Positions 1 through 6,677 of a DNA stretch of 7,389 nt are shown one piece after another (position 1 is the first letter of the stretch; each line of letters begins with the position of its first letter). A model generated the notes under the pieces. It was not told the origin of the DNA. It did not search any database and saw only the letters and a program-made list of their open reading frames with translations. The DNA lies in the NCBI GenBank assembly GCA_944364705.1, contig CALVWH010000173.1:1-7389 (forward strand), written 5' to 3'. The DNA is from an uncultured Bacilli bacterium. Lineage in GTDB: Bacteria > Bacillota_I > Bacilli_A > RF39 > UBA660. Position numbers and translations under genes: made by a program.

Positions 1-93
1 GACGGCATGCTGGTAAAGCGGCCCATACTGCTGGCGGGTGATAAAGTCCTGGTGGGCTTTAAGGAAGCGGAGTGGGAAAGCCTTGCCCATTAA
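1..93 (+). CDS. ArsC/Spx-family (arsenate reductase-like) protein, 3' end only
   Basis: The window opens inside a gene read in frame 1 that ends at TAA 91-93, leaving 30 C-terminal residues (DGMLVKRPILLAGDKVLVGF, then KEAEWESLAH). The signature is the LVKRPIL segment followed by a hydrophobic strand and VGFKEAEW, typical of the C-terminal thioredoxin-fold half of the ArsC/Spx/YffB family (thiol-dependent arsenate reductases and Spx-like regulators). The N-terminal half with the CXXC or CX5R cysteine lies outside the window, so a true arsenate reductase cannot be told from an uncharacterised ArsC-like protein. The gene is followed by its own terminator and appears to be a host flanking gene rather than part of the CRISPR locus. 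Confidence 0.8.
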   Translation, partial: DGMLVKRPILLAGDKVLVGFKEAEWESLAH

Positions 94-150
94 ATATACA
101 TTTTGAAAAAGAAAGATGTTATAAACAATTACTGGAAAAAGCCATAAGAG

Positions 151-200
151 AAAAGCCTGATACAGCGGCAGAAACAACCTGCGCTCTGTCAGGCTTTTTT
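151..200 (+). terminator. Rho-independent terminator after the ArsC-like gene
   Basis: AAAAGCCTGA (151-160) pairs perfectly with TCAGGCTTTT (189-198). The stem continues inward as TACAGCG (161-167) against CGCTCTG (182-188) with one C-C mismatch and one G-T wobble. The 3' arm ends in a run of six T (195-200). Because A-runs also precede the 5' arm, it could act in both directions. It lies 57 bp after the stop codon at 93 and separates the host gene from the CRISPR operon. Confidence 0.85.
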
Positions 201-276
201 AGTATTTGAAAGTCTGTGAAAGTATTATGGTCTGGGATTTGATAGATTATATATACAATGACATAGGATGGATTGA

Positions 277-298
277 TTGTGTAATTTGGCATACACAA
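277..298. promoter_or_regulatory. Perfect 7-bp dyad upstream of the cas promoter
   Basis: TTGTGTA (277-283) and TACACAA (292-298) are exact reverse complements separated by the 8 nt ATTTGGCA. The dyad ends two bases before the candidate -35 element at 301. Its arm length, spacing and position resemble a binding site for a dimeric helix-turn-helix regulator. No regulator gene is present in the window, so the role is inferred from symmetry and position only. Confidence 0.4.
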
Positions 299-300
299 AC

Positions 301-329
301 TTGCTTTTTATTCACTATAATGGTAAAAT
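301..329 (+). promoter_or_regulatory. Candidate sigma-A promoter of the cas6-csm operon
   Basis: A weak -35 (TTGCTT, 301-306) is followed by 17 nt and then TAAAAT (324-329), which is preceded by TGG (321-323), giving an extended -10 of the TGnTAnAAT type. A second, perfect -10 hexamer TATAAT overlaps at 316-321 but has no -35 at a good distance. Transcription would begin near 336, leaving a leader of roughly 45 nt before cas6. This is the best promoter-like sequence between the upstream terminator and the operon. Confidence 0.5.
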
Positions 330-382
330 TTAACAGTATTACACTGAATTGATAATAATATTTAGCGGATGTGGAGGGTGTT

Positions 383-1114
383 TTGAGAAAAATTATTATA
401 AATATTCAGGGGAATGAAATTAATATTTATAAAGCCTCTCGTTTTCACGGCTGGCTGATGGAACAAATAGGAGAAGAATATGCCAGGGAACTGCACAATG
501 AGAATACCAGACCCTTTAGTCAGTATCTTTTAAAATGTGAAACGGGATGGGAATGGCATATTAATACCCTTACAGATGAGGCAGATCAAAAAATCGCGGA
601 TCGAATATTTGATGGCAGTATAAAAGAGATTCATCTAAAAGAGGGAAAAGCAGTTACAATAGTGGGAAAACAAAAGGAACACGAAACTATTGACGGATTA
701 TTAAAAAAGACTTATTTTCTGGATTCTCCCAGAACCTGCAGTATCCGTTTTATAACACCTACAGCTTTTAAAAGGAATGAAAAATATTTCTTTTTTCCGG
801 AAGTTAAGTTGATTTTTCAAAATTTGATCAACAGATTTCAGGCGTGCGGTTTTCCTATGACAATAGGCAGCAGTGAACTGCTGGAAGAAATTCAAAACAA
901 GGTAGAAATCGTGGATTATGATTTGAGAACAAAGAAATTTTATCTGGAAAATACGAACGTAAAGGGGTTTCAGGGCAGGATATTCATTAAAATATACGGC
1001 CCTCAGATGTTTGTTAATCTGATACATTTTTTGCTGCAATTTGGGAGCTACAGCGGAATTGGAATAAAAACAGCGCTTGGTATGGGAGCTGTGGAGGTAG
1101 GAGAAAGAAGGTAG
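383..1114 (+). CDS. cas6: Cas6, CRISPR pre-crRNA endoribonuclease
   Basis: Metal-independent RNase that cuts the array transcript within each repeat to release crRNAs. The frame is open from a GTG at 371, but no ribosome binding site precedes that codon. GGAGG at 373-377 lies 5 nt before TTG 383, so I place the start there (243 aa; 247 aa from GTG 371). Near the N-terminus is SRFHGW, whose His (residue 22 from TTG, 26 from GTG) is the likely catalytic histidine. The C-terminus has the family hallmark glycine-rich loop, GIGIKTALGMG (residues 229-239 counted from GTG). The length suits a two-ferredoxin-fold Cas6. The gene is first in the operon, with 3 bp between its TAG and the cas10 start. 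The repeats downstream carry the hairpin and handle expected of its substrate. Family assignment is secure; the start codon is less so. Confidence 0.93.
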   Translation: MRKIIINIQGNEINIYKASRFHGWLMEQIGEEYARELHNENTRPFSQYLLKCETGWEWHINTLTDEADQKIADRIFDGSIKEIHLKEGKAVTIVGKQKEHETIDGLLKKTYFLDSPRTCSIRFITPTAFKRNEKYFFFPEVKLIFQNLINRFQACGFPMTIGSSELLEEIQNKVEIVDYDLRTKKFYLENTNVKGFQGRIFIKIYGPQMFVNLIHFLLQFGSYSGIGIKTALGMGAVEVGERR

Positions 1115-1117
1115 TAT

Positions 1118-3439
1118 ATGACAGATGAGAGAGTAAAAACAATACTTGGCGGTATGCTACACGATGTTGGCAAAGCAGTGTACCGAACAGGAGGGACAGA
1201 GAATCACAGCGTTCTGGGAGAACAGTGGTTAAAACAGGAGGGCGGTCTGAAAGACCGGGATATACTGGACCAGGTGCGTTATCATCATGGGAAAGAACTG
1301 GCGCAGGCAAATATTCCGGATGACTCGCCGGCGTATATTACATATATTGCCGATAATATATCGGCAGGTCTGGACAGGAGAAAAGAAAGCGGCACATATG
1401 GTTATGAACAGGGAGTGCCTTTATCCAGTATATTCAATTATATGAATGGGAACCGGGAAGAAAAATACTATCCTCCGGGTTTATTGGATGCAGACAGCAA
1501 AATCGCATACCCTGAACAGCAAAAAATCAGATATGATGCGCAGTTTTACAGTTCTGTACTGGGAAAGCTGAAAGACTGCCTTGCCGGAATCGAATACAGC
1601 GAAGATTTTGTGGAATCCTTCCACGAAGTATTGGAGAGCGTATTCACTTATATCCCCTCTTCTACAGCAAAGGCAGAGAGAGGAGATATTTCTCTGTATG
1701 ATCATTCCAAATTGACGGCAGCGATAGGAAGCTGCATTCACGCTTACTTATCGGAACAGGGACGGCGGAATTATAAAAATGAACTTTTGAAAAACAGCCA
1801 GGCATTTTATGATGAGCCGGTATTTTACCTGTACAGTATGGATATCTCGGGGATTCAGGATTTTATTTATACAACAGCCAGTGACCGGGTATTAAAAGCA
1901 TTAAGAGTACGCTCATTTTATCTGGAAATCCTGATGGAACACTGTATAGATCAACTGCTTTTTTCCATGGAACTTTCCAGGTGTAATCTTCTGTATTCAG
2001 GAGGGGGACATGCCTATCTGATACTGCCCGCAACGGCAGAGGCAGAGAGAAAAATATGTGGTTTTGAAAAACAGATAAACGACTGGTTGCTGGAAAATTT
2101 TAAAATAGCATTGTACATGGGAATCGGATATGCCAAATGCTCAGCCAATATGCTGATGAATCATCCGGAAGGAAGCTACAGCGAAATATTCCGCACTGTA
2201 TCTGCAATGATATCAAGAAAAAAACTTCATCGATATGATGCAGAAAAACTGCGGATGCTGAATTTGGATCAGACAAAAGACCATACCAGAGAATGCAGGG
2301 TATGCCATCGGTCAGACAGATTGACAGAAGGAGACAAATGCAGTTTTTGTGCGGCGATTGAGTCAATGTCGGCACAGCTTTTGAAAAAATCCTTTTTTGT
2401 AGTGTCAAAAGGCCGTACAGAAAAAGGGCTCCCTCTTCCGTTTGACTGCTCGATGCGGATTATGAACCGCGAAAATGTAATAGACGAAATGAAGAAACCG
2501 GACTATGTAAAGACGTACGGGAAAAATCAGGTTCATACGGGACTGCATGTTACAAAATTATGGGTAGGAGATTATGCGGCTCAGGATACTTTTGAGGATT
2601 TAAAAGAAAAATCGGTAGGGACAAAAAAAATTGCAGTTTTGAGAGCGGACGTCGATAATCTGGGAAAAAGTTTTATTCATGGATTTGAAAGTGAAACAGA
2701 AAAAAGCAAATATGTTACGCTCTCCAGAACGGCAACTTTTTCCCGGAAAATGTCAATGTATTTTAAAAAACATATCAATAGCCTTCTGGAACGGGGAGAG
2801 AGATACATCGTTGAAAAAGAACCGGGGAAAAGGGAAGCGGTTGTGGTCTATGCAGGAGGCGATGATCTTTTCATTGTCGGAAGCTGGGATGATATTATCG
2901 GTTTTTCTCTGGATTTGTACCACAGTTTTAAACGATACACGCAGGGAAGTTTAAGCTTTTCAGCGGGGATCGGGGTATATGATGCTAAATTCCCTATTGC
3001 CAATATGGCAGAGATGACAGGGAAACTGGAGGACTGTGCCAAAGGCCTGGACGGTAAAAACGCAATAACGCTTTTTGATAGAGAAAATACCTATCCATGG
3101 AGAGTATTTCAGGAAAAGGTTATTGATGAAAAGTACGGCACTTTAAATGAATTCTTTAAATCCCGACAGGATAAGGGACGGAGTTTTCTTTATCATTTAC
3201 TGGAACTTTTTAAGGGAATGGACAGTGCGGGAGAACAGACAGATAATAAAATTAATCTGGCAAGGCTGGCATATCTGTTGGGAAGACTTCGCCCTGAAGG
3301 GAAAATAGAAAAGGAGGAGAAAGAGCAAATATATCAGTTTTCAGAGAAGATTTATAACTGGATAAAAAAACAGGAAGACAGGAGACAGATGATTACCGCA
3401 ATTTATTTATATGCGTATAAGACAAGGGAGATGGAATAA
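1118..3439 (+). CDS. cas10: Cas10/Csm1, type III-A large subunit (HD nuclease and cyclic oligoadenylate synthase)
   Basis: Signature subunit of the Csm complex, 773 aa. An N-terminal HD domain has H15-D16 (LHDVGK), H30, H56-H57 and D79 (ADNIS), so the ssDNase centre appears complete. The first palm domain starts near DISGIQDFIY (242-251) and contains SGGGHAYLILP; as usual it lacks GGDD. A zinc ribbon follows with C393, C396, C408 and C411. The second palm carries LRADVDNLG (D511, D513) and the synthase motif GGDD at 580-583 (AGGDDLFIVG), which makes cyclic oligoadenylates from ATP when target RNA is bound. A helical small-subunit-like C-terminus follows. GAAGG at 1107-1111, 6 nt before ATG 1118, supports the start. 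The stop overlaps the csm2 ATG by one base. Nothing suggests inactivation. The single HD-plus-palm protein and the csm2-5 genes identify subtype III-A. Confidence 0.97.
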   Translation: MTDERVKTILGGMLHDVGKAVYRTGGTENHSVLGEQWLKQEGGLKDRDILDQVRYHHGKELAQANIPDDSPAYITYIADNISAGLDRRKESGTYGYEQGVPLSSIFNYMNGNREEKYYPPGLLDADSKIAYPEQQKIRYDAQFYSSVLGKLKDCLAGIEYSEDFVESFHEVLESVFTYIPSSTAKAERGDISLYDHSKLTAAIGSCIHAYLSEQGRRNYKNELLKNSQAFYDEPVFYLYSMDISGIQDFIYTTASDRVLKALRVRSFYLEILMEHCIDQLLFSMELSRCNLLYSGGGHAYLILPATAEAERKICGFEKQINDWLLENFKIALYMGIGYAKCSANMLMNHPEGSYSEIFRTVSAMISRKKLHRYDAEKLRMLNLDQTKDHTRECRVCHRSDRLTEGDKCSFCAAIESMSAQLLKKSFFVVSKGRTEKGLPLPFDCSMRIMNRENVIDEMKKPDYVKTYGKNQVHTGLHVTKLWVGDYAAQDTFEDLKEKSVGTKKIAVLRADVDNLGKSFIHGFESETEKSKYVTLSRTATFSRKMSMYFKKHINSLLERGERYIVEKEPGKREAVVVYAGGDDLFIVGSWDDIIGFSLDLYHSFKRYTQGSLSFSAGIGVYDAKFPIANMAEMTGKLEDCAKGLDGKNAITLFDRENTYPWRVFQEKVIDEKYGTLNEFFKSRQDKGRSFLYHLLELFKGMDSAGEQTDNKINLARLAYLLGRLRPEGKIEKEEKEQIYQFSEKIYNWIKKQEDRRQMITAIYLYAYKTREME

Positions 3440-3816
3440 TGGGAAAAAGCCTAAATGAAAACACCTATGTGGAAGAAGCAGAGCAGATTATTCAAATTTT
3501 AAAGCAGGAAAACAAAAGATTAATTTCTACTTCAAAGCTGAGAAATATTTTATCAATGTTAGCGGGGCTATATAACCGTGTAGTTCACAGCCAGGAGAAA
3601 AATACGCTGGAAAAGGATATACAGTCTGACCTGAAATACTGTAAAATGCGCTGCGCCTATGAAGCGGGAAGAGATCCAGAAGTGAGAAAATTTGTAGATA
3701 AAACTCATATAATGGAATATATCGATGGCATTGGAAACAGTAAAGAGCGATTTATTTTGTATTATCGCTATGTGGAAGCATTGGTAGCATATCACAAATA
3801 CTACGGCGGAGAATAA
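3439..3816 (+). CDS. csm2: Csm2, type III-A small subunit
   Basis: Small alpha-helical protein of 125 aa, the normal size for Csm2. Several copies line the inner filament of the Csm complex and help hold the crRNA-target duplex. Recognisable segments are TYVEEAEQIIQIL near the N-terminus, ISTSKLRNILSMLAGLYNRV (the conserved helix, with the S/T-x-L-R core), and KMRCAYEAGRDPEVRKFVDK toward the C-terminus. No catalytic residues are expected. Its ATG shares one base with the cas10 stop (TAATG), and AAGGGAG at 3424-3430 lies 8 nt upstream, so translation is probably coupled to cas10. Position between cas10 and csm3 is the standard III-A order, which supports the call even though small subunits diverge quickly. 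Confidence 0.92.
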   Translation: MGKSLNENTYVEEAEQIIQILKQENKRLISTSKLRNILSMLAGLYNRVVHSQEKNTLEKDIQSDLKYCKMRCAYEAGRDPEVRKFVDKTHIMEYIDGIGNSKERFILYYRYVEALVAYHKYYGGE

Positions 3817-3833
3817 GAAACAGGAGGCAGAGG

Positions 3834-4520
3834 ATGAAAGCGAAAGTTGAAATTACGGGAAAAATTACAGTATTGACAGGAATGCATATTGGGGGGAGCG
3901 AGGCCTTTTCTGCCATCGGGGCCATTGACTCTCCGGTTATCCGGGATTTATTTTCCGGACACCCTATGATACCGGGCAGCAGTTTGAAGGGAAAACTGAG
4001 GACACTTCTGGCAGAAACCCATAATGACAGGGAAAAAAATCCAGGTAACCGGATAGAATTAGACGCGCCGGAAATTAAGCGACTGTTTGGATATTCAAAT
4101 GCAGATGGAGAAAAACAGAAGGTGCACAAAAGCAGGCTGATCTTTACCGATATGGTAGCAGAAAATACGGACGAGCTGCGGGAATACGGAATTAACTTTC
4201 CCACAGAAGTAAAGTATGAAAATACAATTAATCGGCTTACCGGAGTAGCCATGCCAAGGCAGATTGAAAGAGTAATAAGGGGAACGGTATTTCCTCTTAG
4301 AATTGTATATAATGTGGAAAAAGAAGAAGAGATGACTGCCGATTTTCAACTGTTAAGAGAGGGATTTGAGCTTCTGCGATATGATTATCTGGGGGGACAT
4401 GGAAGCAGAGGATATGGCAGAGTTCAGGTTTCAGAATTGAAGGCAGAGGTCTGCGTGGGAGATGTGGAAGACCAGATACTGACAACCTGCAATCAAATCC
4501 TGAAGGAAGGACTCATATGA
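3834..4520 (+). CDS. csm3: Csm3, backbone RAMP subunit and target-RNA nuclease
   Basis: Cas7-family subunit of 228 aa that polymerises along the crRNA and cuts bound target RNA at 6-nt intervals. Visible motifs are the N-terminal RRM strand (VEITGKITVLTGMHIGG), then IGAIDSPVIRD, in which D32 matches the catalytic aspartate known from characterised Csm3 proteins (D32/D33). IPGSSLKGKLR (46-56) comes next, and the glycine-rich loop GGHGSRGYG at 187-195. Ribonuclease activity is therefore expected to be intact. An optimal AGGAGG (3822-3827) lies 6 nt before ATG 3834. This is the strongest ribosome binding site in the operon, fitting the need for several Csm3 copies per complex. The end overlaps csm4 by four bases (ATGA). 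Confidence 0.96.
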   Translation: MKAKVEITGKITVLTGMHIGGSEAFSAIGAIDSPVIRDLFSGHPMIPGSSLKGKLRTLLAETHNDREKNPGNRIELDAPEIKRLFGYSNADGEKQKVHKSRLIFTDMVAENTDELREYGINFPTEVKYENTINRLTGVAMPRQIERVIRGTVFPLRIVYNVEKEEEMTADFQLLREGFELLRYDYLGGHGSRGYGRVQVSELKAEVCVGDVEDQILTTCNQILKEGLI

Positions 4521-5455
4521 AATACGCAATCTACAAATTAAGCTTTTCTACCGGAGTACATATTGGAGACGGAAGACTTTCAAAAAGCAGAGCAACTTTT
4601 CAGGCAGATGTTCTTTTTTCTGCCTTGTGCCAGGAAGCTATAAAGGTTATGGGAGAAACGGGGCTTCAGCAGCTGGTAAACTATGCAAAATCGGGGCAGC
4701 TGTATTTTTCAGACAGTATGCCATACATAAATGATGCACTGTATCTGCCTAAACCTATGCTCCGAATAGAGAGAGAGGATGATGATTCATCCATAAAAAA
4801 ACAGGTAAAAAAATTAACGTATATTTCAGCTGAGCATTATTCGGAATTTTTGAAGGGATGCCTGGACGTGGAAGAAGAGCTGTTTAGAATGGAGCAATTC
4901 GGGGAGACGGAGGTGAGGACAAGATTAAACAGCAGAGATGACACTGGCCCTTACCAGGTAGGAGTATTTCACTTCGGAGATAAAAAGTCACATAATACCG
5001 GCCTGTATATTATTGTGGCATATGCAGAAACAGAGATTTTAGACTTTATAGAGGAACTGTTATATCATGTAGGATATGAAGGAATAGGGGGGAAAGTTTC
5101 TTCCGGATTGGGAAAATTTGAACCGGTATATGAAGAAGTTCCAGATAATCTTTTGCAAAGGCTGGTTCACTATGAGGTATATCCCTGTAAAATTACGCTG
5201 TCAGTTTCCCTGCCCAGGGATGAAGAACTTTCAAAAGCATTGGAAGGAGCCAGCTACGGCATTATCCTGAGGAGCGGTTTTATATCTTCTTCCGACTATG
5301 CAGAGCATTTTCAAAAGAAACAGGATCTATATTGCCTGCAGGCAGGTTCATATATCAAAAATGTGTATGAGGGAGATATCTATGACGTATCGACGGGAGG
5401 CAGACATGCAGTTTACCGATATGCAAAACCAATGTTTATGGGGGTGGATGCGTGA
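4517..5455 (+). CDS. csm4: Csm4, Cas5-like RAMP that caps the crRNA 5' handle
   Basis: A RAMP protein of 312 aa. In characterised Csm complexes it binds the 8-nt 5' handle of the crRNA and docks Cas10 at the base. The N-terminus YAIYKLSFSTGVHIGDGRLS followed by TFQADVLFSALCQEAIK is characteristic of Csm4. A glycine-rich loop, GIGGKVSSGLG, lies at 189-199, and a second RAMP-like half follows it. No nuclease residues are expected. The ATG overlaps the csm3 stop (ATGA, 4517-4520), preceded by GGAAGG at 4505-4510. The 3' end overlaps csm5 by four bases. Length and order in the operon are as usual for subtype III-A. Confidence 0.95.
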   Translation: MKYAIYKLSFSTGVHIGDGRLSKSRATFQADVLFSALCQEAIKVMGETGLQQLVNYAKSGQLYFSDSMPYINDALYLPKPMLRIEREDDDSSIKKQVKKLTYISAEHYSEFLKGCLDVEEELFRMEQFGETEVRTRLNSRDDTGPYQVGVFHFGDKKSHNTGLYIIVAYAETEILDFIEELLYHVGYEGIGGKVSSGLGKFEPVYEEVPDNLLQRLVHYEVYPCKITLSVSLPRDEELSKALEGASYGIILRSGFISSSDYAEHFQKKQDLYCLQAGSYIKNVYEGDIYDVSTGGRHAVYRYAKPMFMGVDA

Positions 5456-6543
5456 GTACACAGCACGGAGTAATAACGTTGAAAACAGTTTCACCTGTTT
5501 TTGTGGGATCAGGAGATGAACTGAAAAAGACGGAGTATTTTTTGGATAGAAAAGCAGGAAAGGCGTATATATTAGATACTTTTAAATTTTTTCGCCTTAT
5601 GGTAAATAAAAATCTTGAAAAGTCTTATGAAAAGTTTATTTTAAATCCCGAGAAAAAGTCTTTGCAGAATTGGTTCTTTGATCACAGAGAAGAGATATCT
5701 TTTAAAGAGATTTTGAAAGTCTGCAAATATTCTCTTGATATCAGCGGCGTGGATATCAGAAAATCGGGAATAAAAACATTTATGAAGGATGCGTATGGTT
5801 TTTCCTATATTCCCGGAAGCAGCTTGAAAGGCGCTATCAGAACTGTGCTTCTGCATAGTATGATAAAGAGCGGGAAATTACCAGATACAGTCAGCAGCAG
5901 TATAACGCAGGAGACATTCGCAAAAGAGGCAAGATTTAACAGAAACAGATTTCTGCAGACTCAGTCAAAAGGCGTAGAAAAGCTTCTGGAAAGCCGGATA
6001 GAAGGGGAGAAAGATGCTATTAGGAAAATGATGTCAGGACTTCGGATCAGCGACAGCCATGTAATACCGAATGAAGCGCTGGTATTATGTGAAAAAGAGG
6101 ACTACGGCATAAGCGGAAGAAAAGCAGCTTCCAAAATCCCAATTTTAAGAGAATGTATAAAGCCGGGGACGGAGATTAAATTCGAGTTTACCTTGGATCA
6201 TACAAAACTTCCCTTTTCAATGAATGAGATTACGGCTATGGTAAGCGATTATTTTCTGGATTATCAGAGGCTGTATCTGAACAGTTTCCAGATAAAGAAA
6301 AATTATCAGGGCTGTATACTTTGTATGGGCGGAGGAGCAGGTTTTATATCAAAAACTTTGATTTACAGTATATATCCCAAATCTCAGGCTGTAAAGGTGA
6401 GCCGGCAGATATTAAACAAGCAGTTTAGTAAACATAATCATTGGAAAGATGATAAAATATCACCGCGTATGAGAAAAATGACTCATTACCAGGAAGACGT
6501 GTATGATATGGGATTATGCGATTTTTCCTGGAAAGCGACCTGA
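5452..6543 (+). CDS. csm5: Csm5, Cas7-like RAMP at the 3' end of the crRNA
   Basis: A RAMP of 363 aa that caps the distal end of the Csm filament and, in studied systems, is needed for crRNA 3' trimming through recruited host nucleases. Motifs are an N-terminal strand ITLKTVSPVFVGSGDELKKT, then FSYIPGSSLKGAIRTVLLHS (IPGSSLKG at 120-127, the RAMP signature shared with Csm3), and a glycine-rich segment MGGGAGFISKT near the C-terminus (from residue 292). The start is GTG 5452, overlapping the csm4 stop as GTGA; a G-rich stretch at 5440-5447 serves as a close ribosome binding site. The ATG at 5448 is in another frame and does not fit. This is the last cas gene; no csm6, cas1 or cas2 follows before the array. 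Confidence 0.94.
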   Translation: MSTQHGVITLKTVSPVFVGSGDELKKTEYFLDRKAGKAYILDTFKFFRLMVNKNLEKSYEKFILNPEKKSLQNWFFDHREEISFKEILKVCKYSLDISGVDIRKSGIKTFMKDAYGFSYIPGSSLKGAIRTVLLHSMIKSGKLPDTVSSSITQETFAKEARFNRNRFLQTQSKGVEKLLESRIEGEKDAIRKMMSGLRISDSHVIPNEALVLCEKEDYGISGRKAASKIPILRECIKPGTEIKFEFTLDHTKLPFSMNEITAMVSDYFLDYQRLYLNSFQIKKNYQGCILCMGGGAGFISKTLIYSIYPKSQAVKVSRQILNKQFSKHNHWKDDKISPRMRKMTHYQEDVYDMGLCDFSWKAT

Positions 6544-6632
6544 TTTTTATCCGCACCTTGATTTTGCTGGTTTTTTGGATAAAATTATGGTTGGTGTTAA
6601 AAAACAAAAGCAAAATCAAATTTTTATCCGCA
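6543..6632. repeat. 13-bp direct repeats flanking an 11-bp inverted repeat
   Basis: ATTTTTATCCGCA occurs exactly at 6543-6555 (its first base is the last base of the csm5 stop codon) and again at 6620-6632. Just inside are TTGATTTTGCT (6558-6568) and its exact reverse complement AGCAAAATCAA (6609-6619). The right copies abut each other, while the left pair is separated by CC. The function is unknown. Confidence 0.75.
6558..6585 (+). promoter_or_regulatory. Candidate promoter for the CRISPR array
   Basis: TTGATT (6558-6563), 16 nt, then TAAAAT (6580-6585) gives a reasonable sigma-A promoter with a start near 6592, about 86 nt before the first repeat. The -35 lies within the left arm of the 11-bp inverted repeat. 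A second arrangement, TTGGAT (6575-6580) with 17 nt to TAAAAA (6598-6603), is weaker. AT-rich sequence makes such matches easy to find by chance. Confidence 0.35.
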
Positions 6633-6639
6633 AATGCCA

Positions 6640-6671
6640 CCCGGAAGCCTCTGATTATCAGGGCTTCCGGG
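6640..6671. repeat. GC-rich hairpin at the leader-array boundary
   Basis: CCCGGAAGCC (6640-6649) pairs perfectly with GGCTTCCGGG (6662-6671). Inside it, CTGA (6651-6654) pairs with TCAG (6658-6661) around a TTA loop, with only T6650 bulged. The result is 14 base pairs. It ends 6 bp before repeat 1. No T-run follows on either strand, so it does not look like an ordinary terminator. Confidence 0.8.
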
Positions 6672-6677
6672 GGCAGG

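Larger units (their letters stand above)
6544..6677 (+). promoter_or_regulatory. CRISPR leader region between csm5 and the first repeat
   Basis: These 134 bp hold no credible gene. The repeats end in the GGAAAC typical of the 3' end of transcribed repeats, so the array reads on the + strand and this is its leader side. The left half is AT-rich and carries a 13-bp direct repeat, an 11-bp inverted repeat and promoter-like hexamers; the right end carries a GC-rich hairpin touching the array. No stem followed directly by a T-run is seen, so read-through from csm5 into the array is possible alongside a leader promoter. Confidence 0.7.

Noticed and set aside
227..352. Short open frame of 41 codons from ATG 227 to TGA 350-352 on the + strand
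   Set aside because: No convincing ribosome binding site, low complexity in AT-rich sequence, no recognised motif, and it overlaps both the dyad and the candidate promoter. This length is readily reached by chance.
2679..2954. 91-codon + strand open frame inside cas10
   Set aside because: It is an alternative frame over the conserved palm-domain region, including GGDD, with no independent support.
6558..6625. The 11-bp inverted repeat followed by ATTTTT as a terminator for the csm operon
   Set aside because: The stem has only three G-C pairs and encloses a 40-nt loop, so it would be a poor intrinsic terminator.
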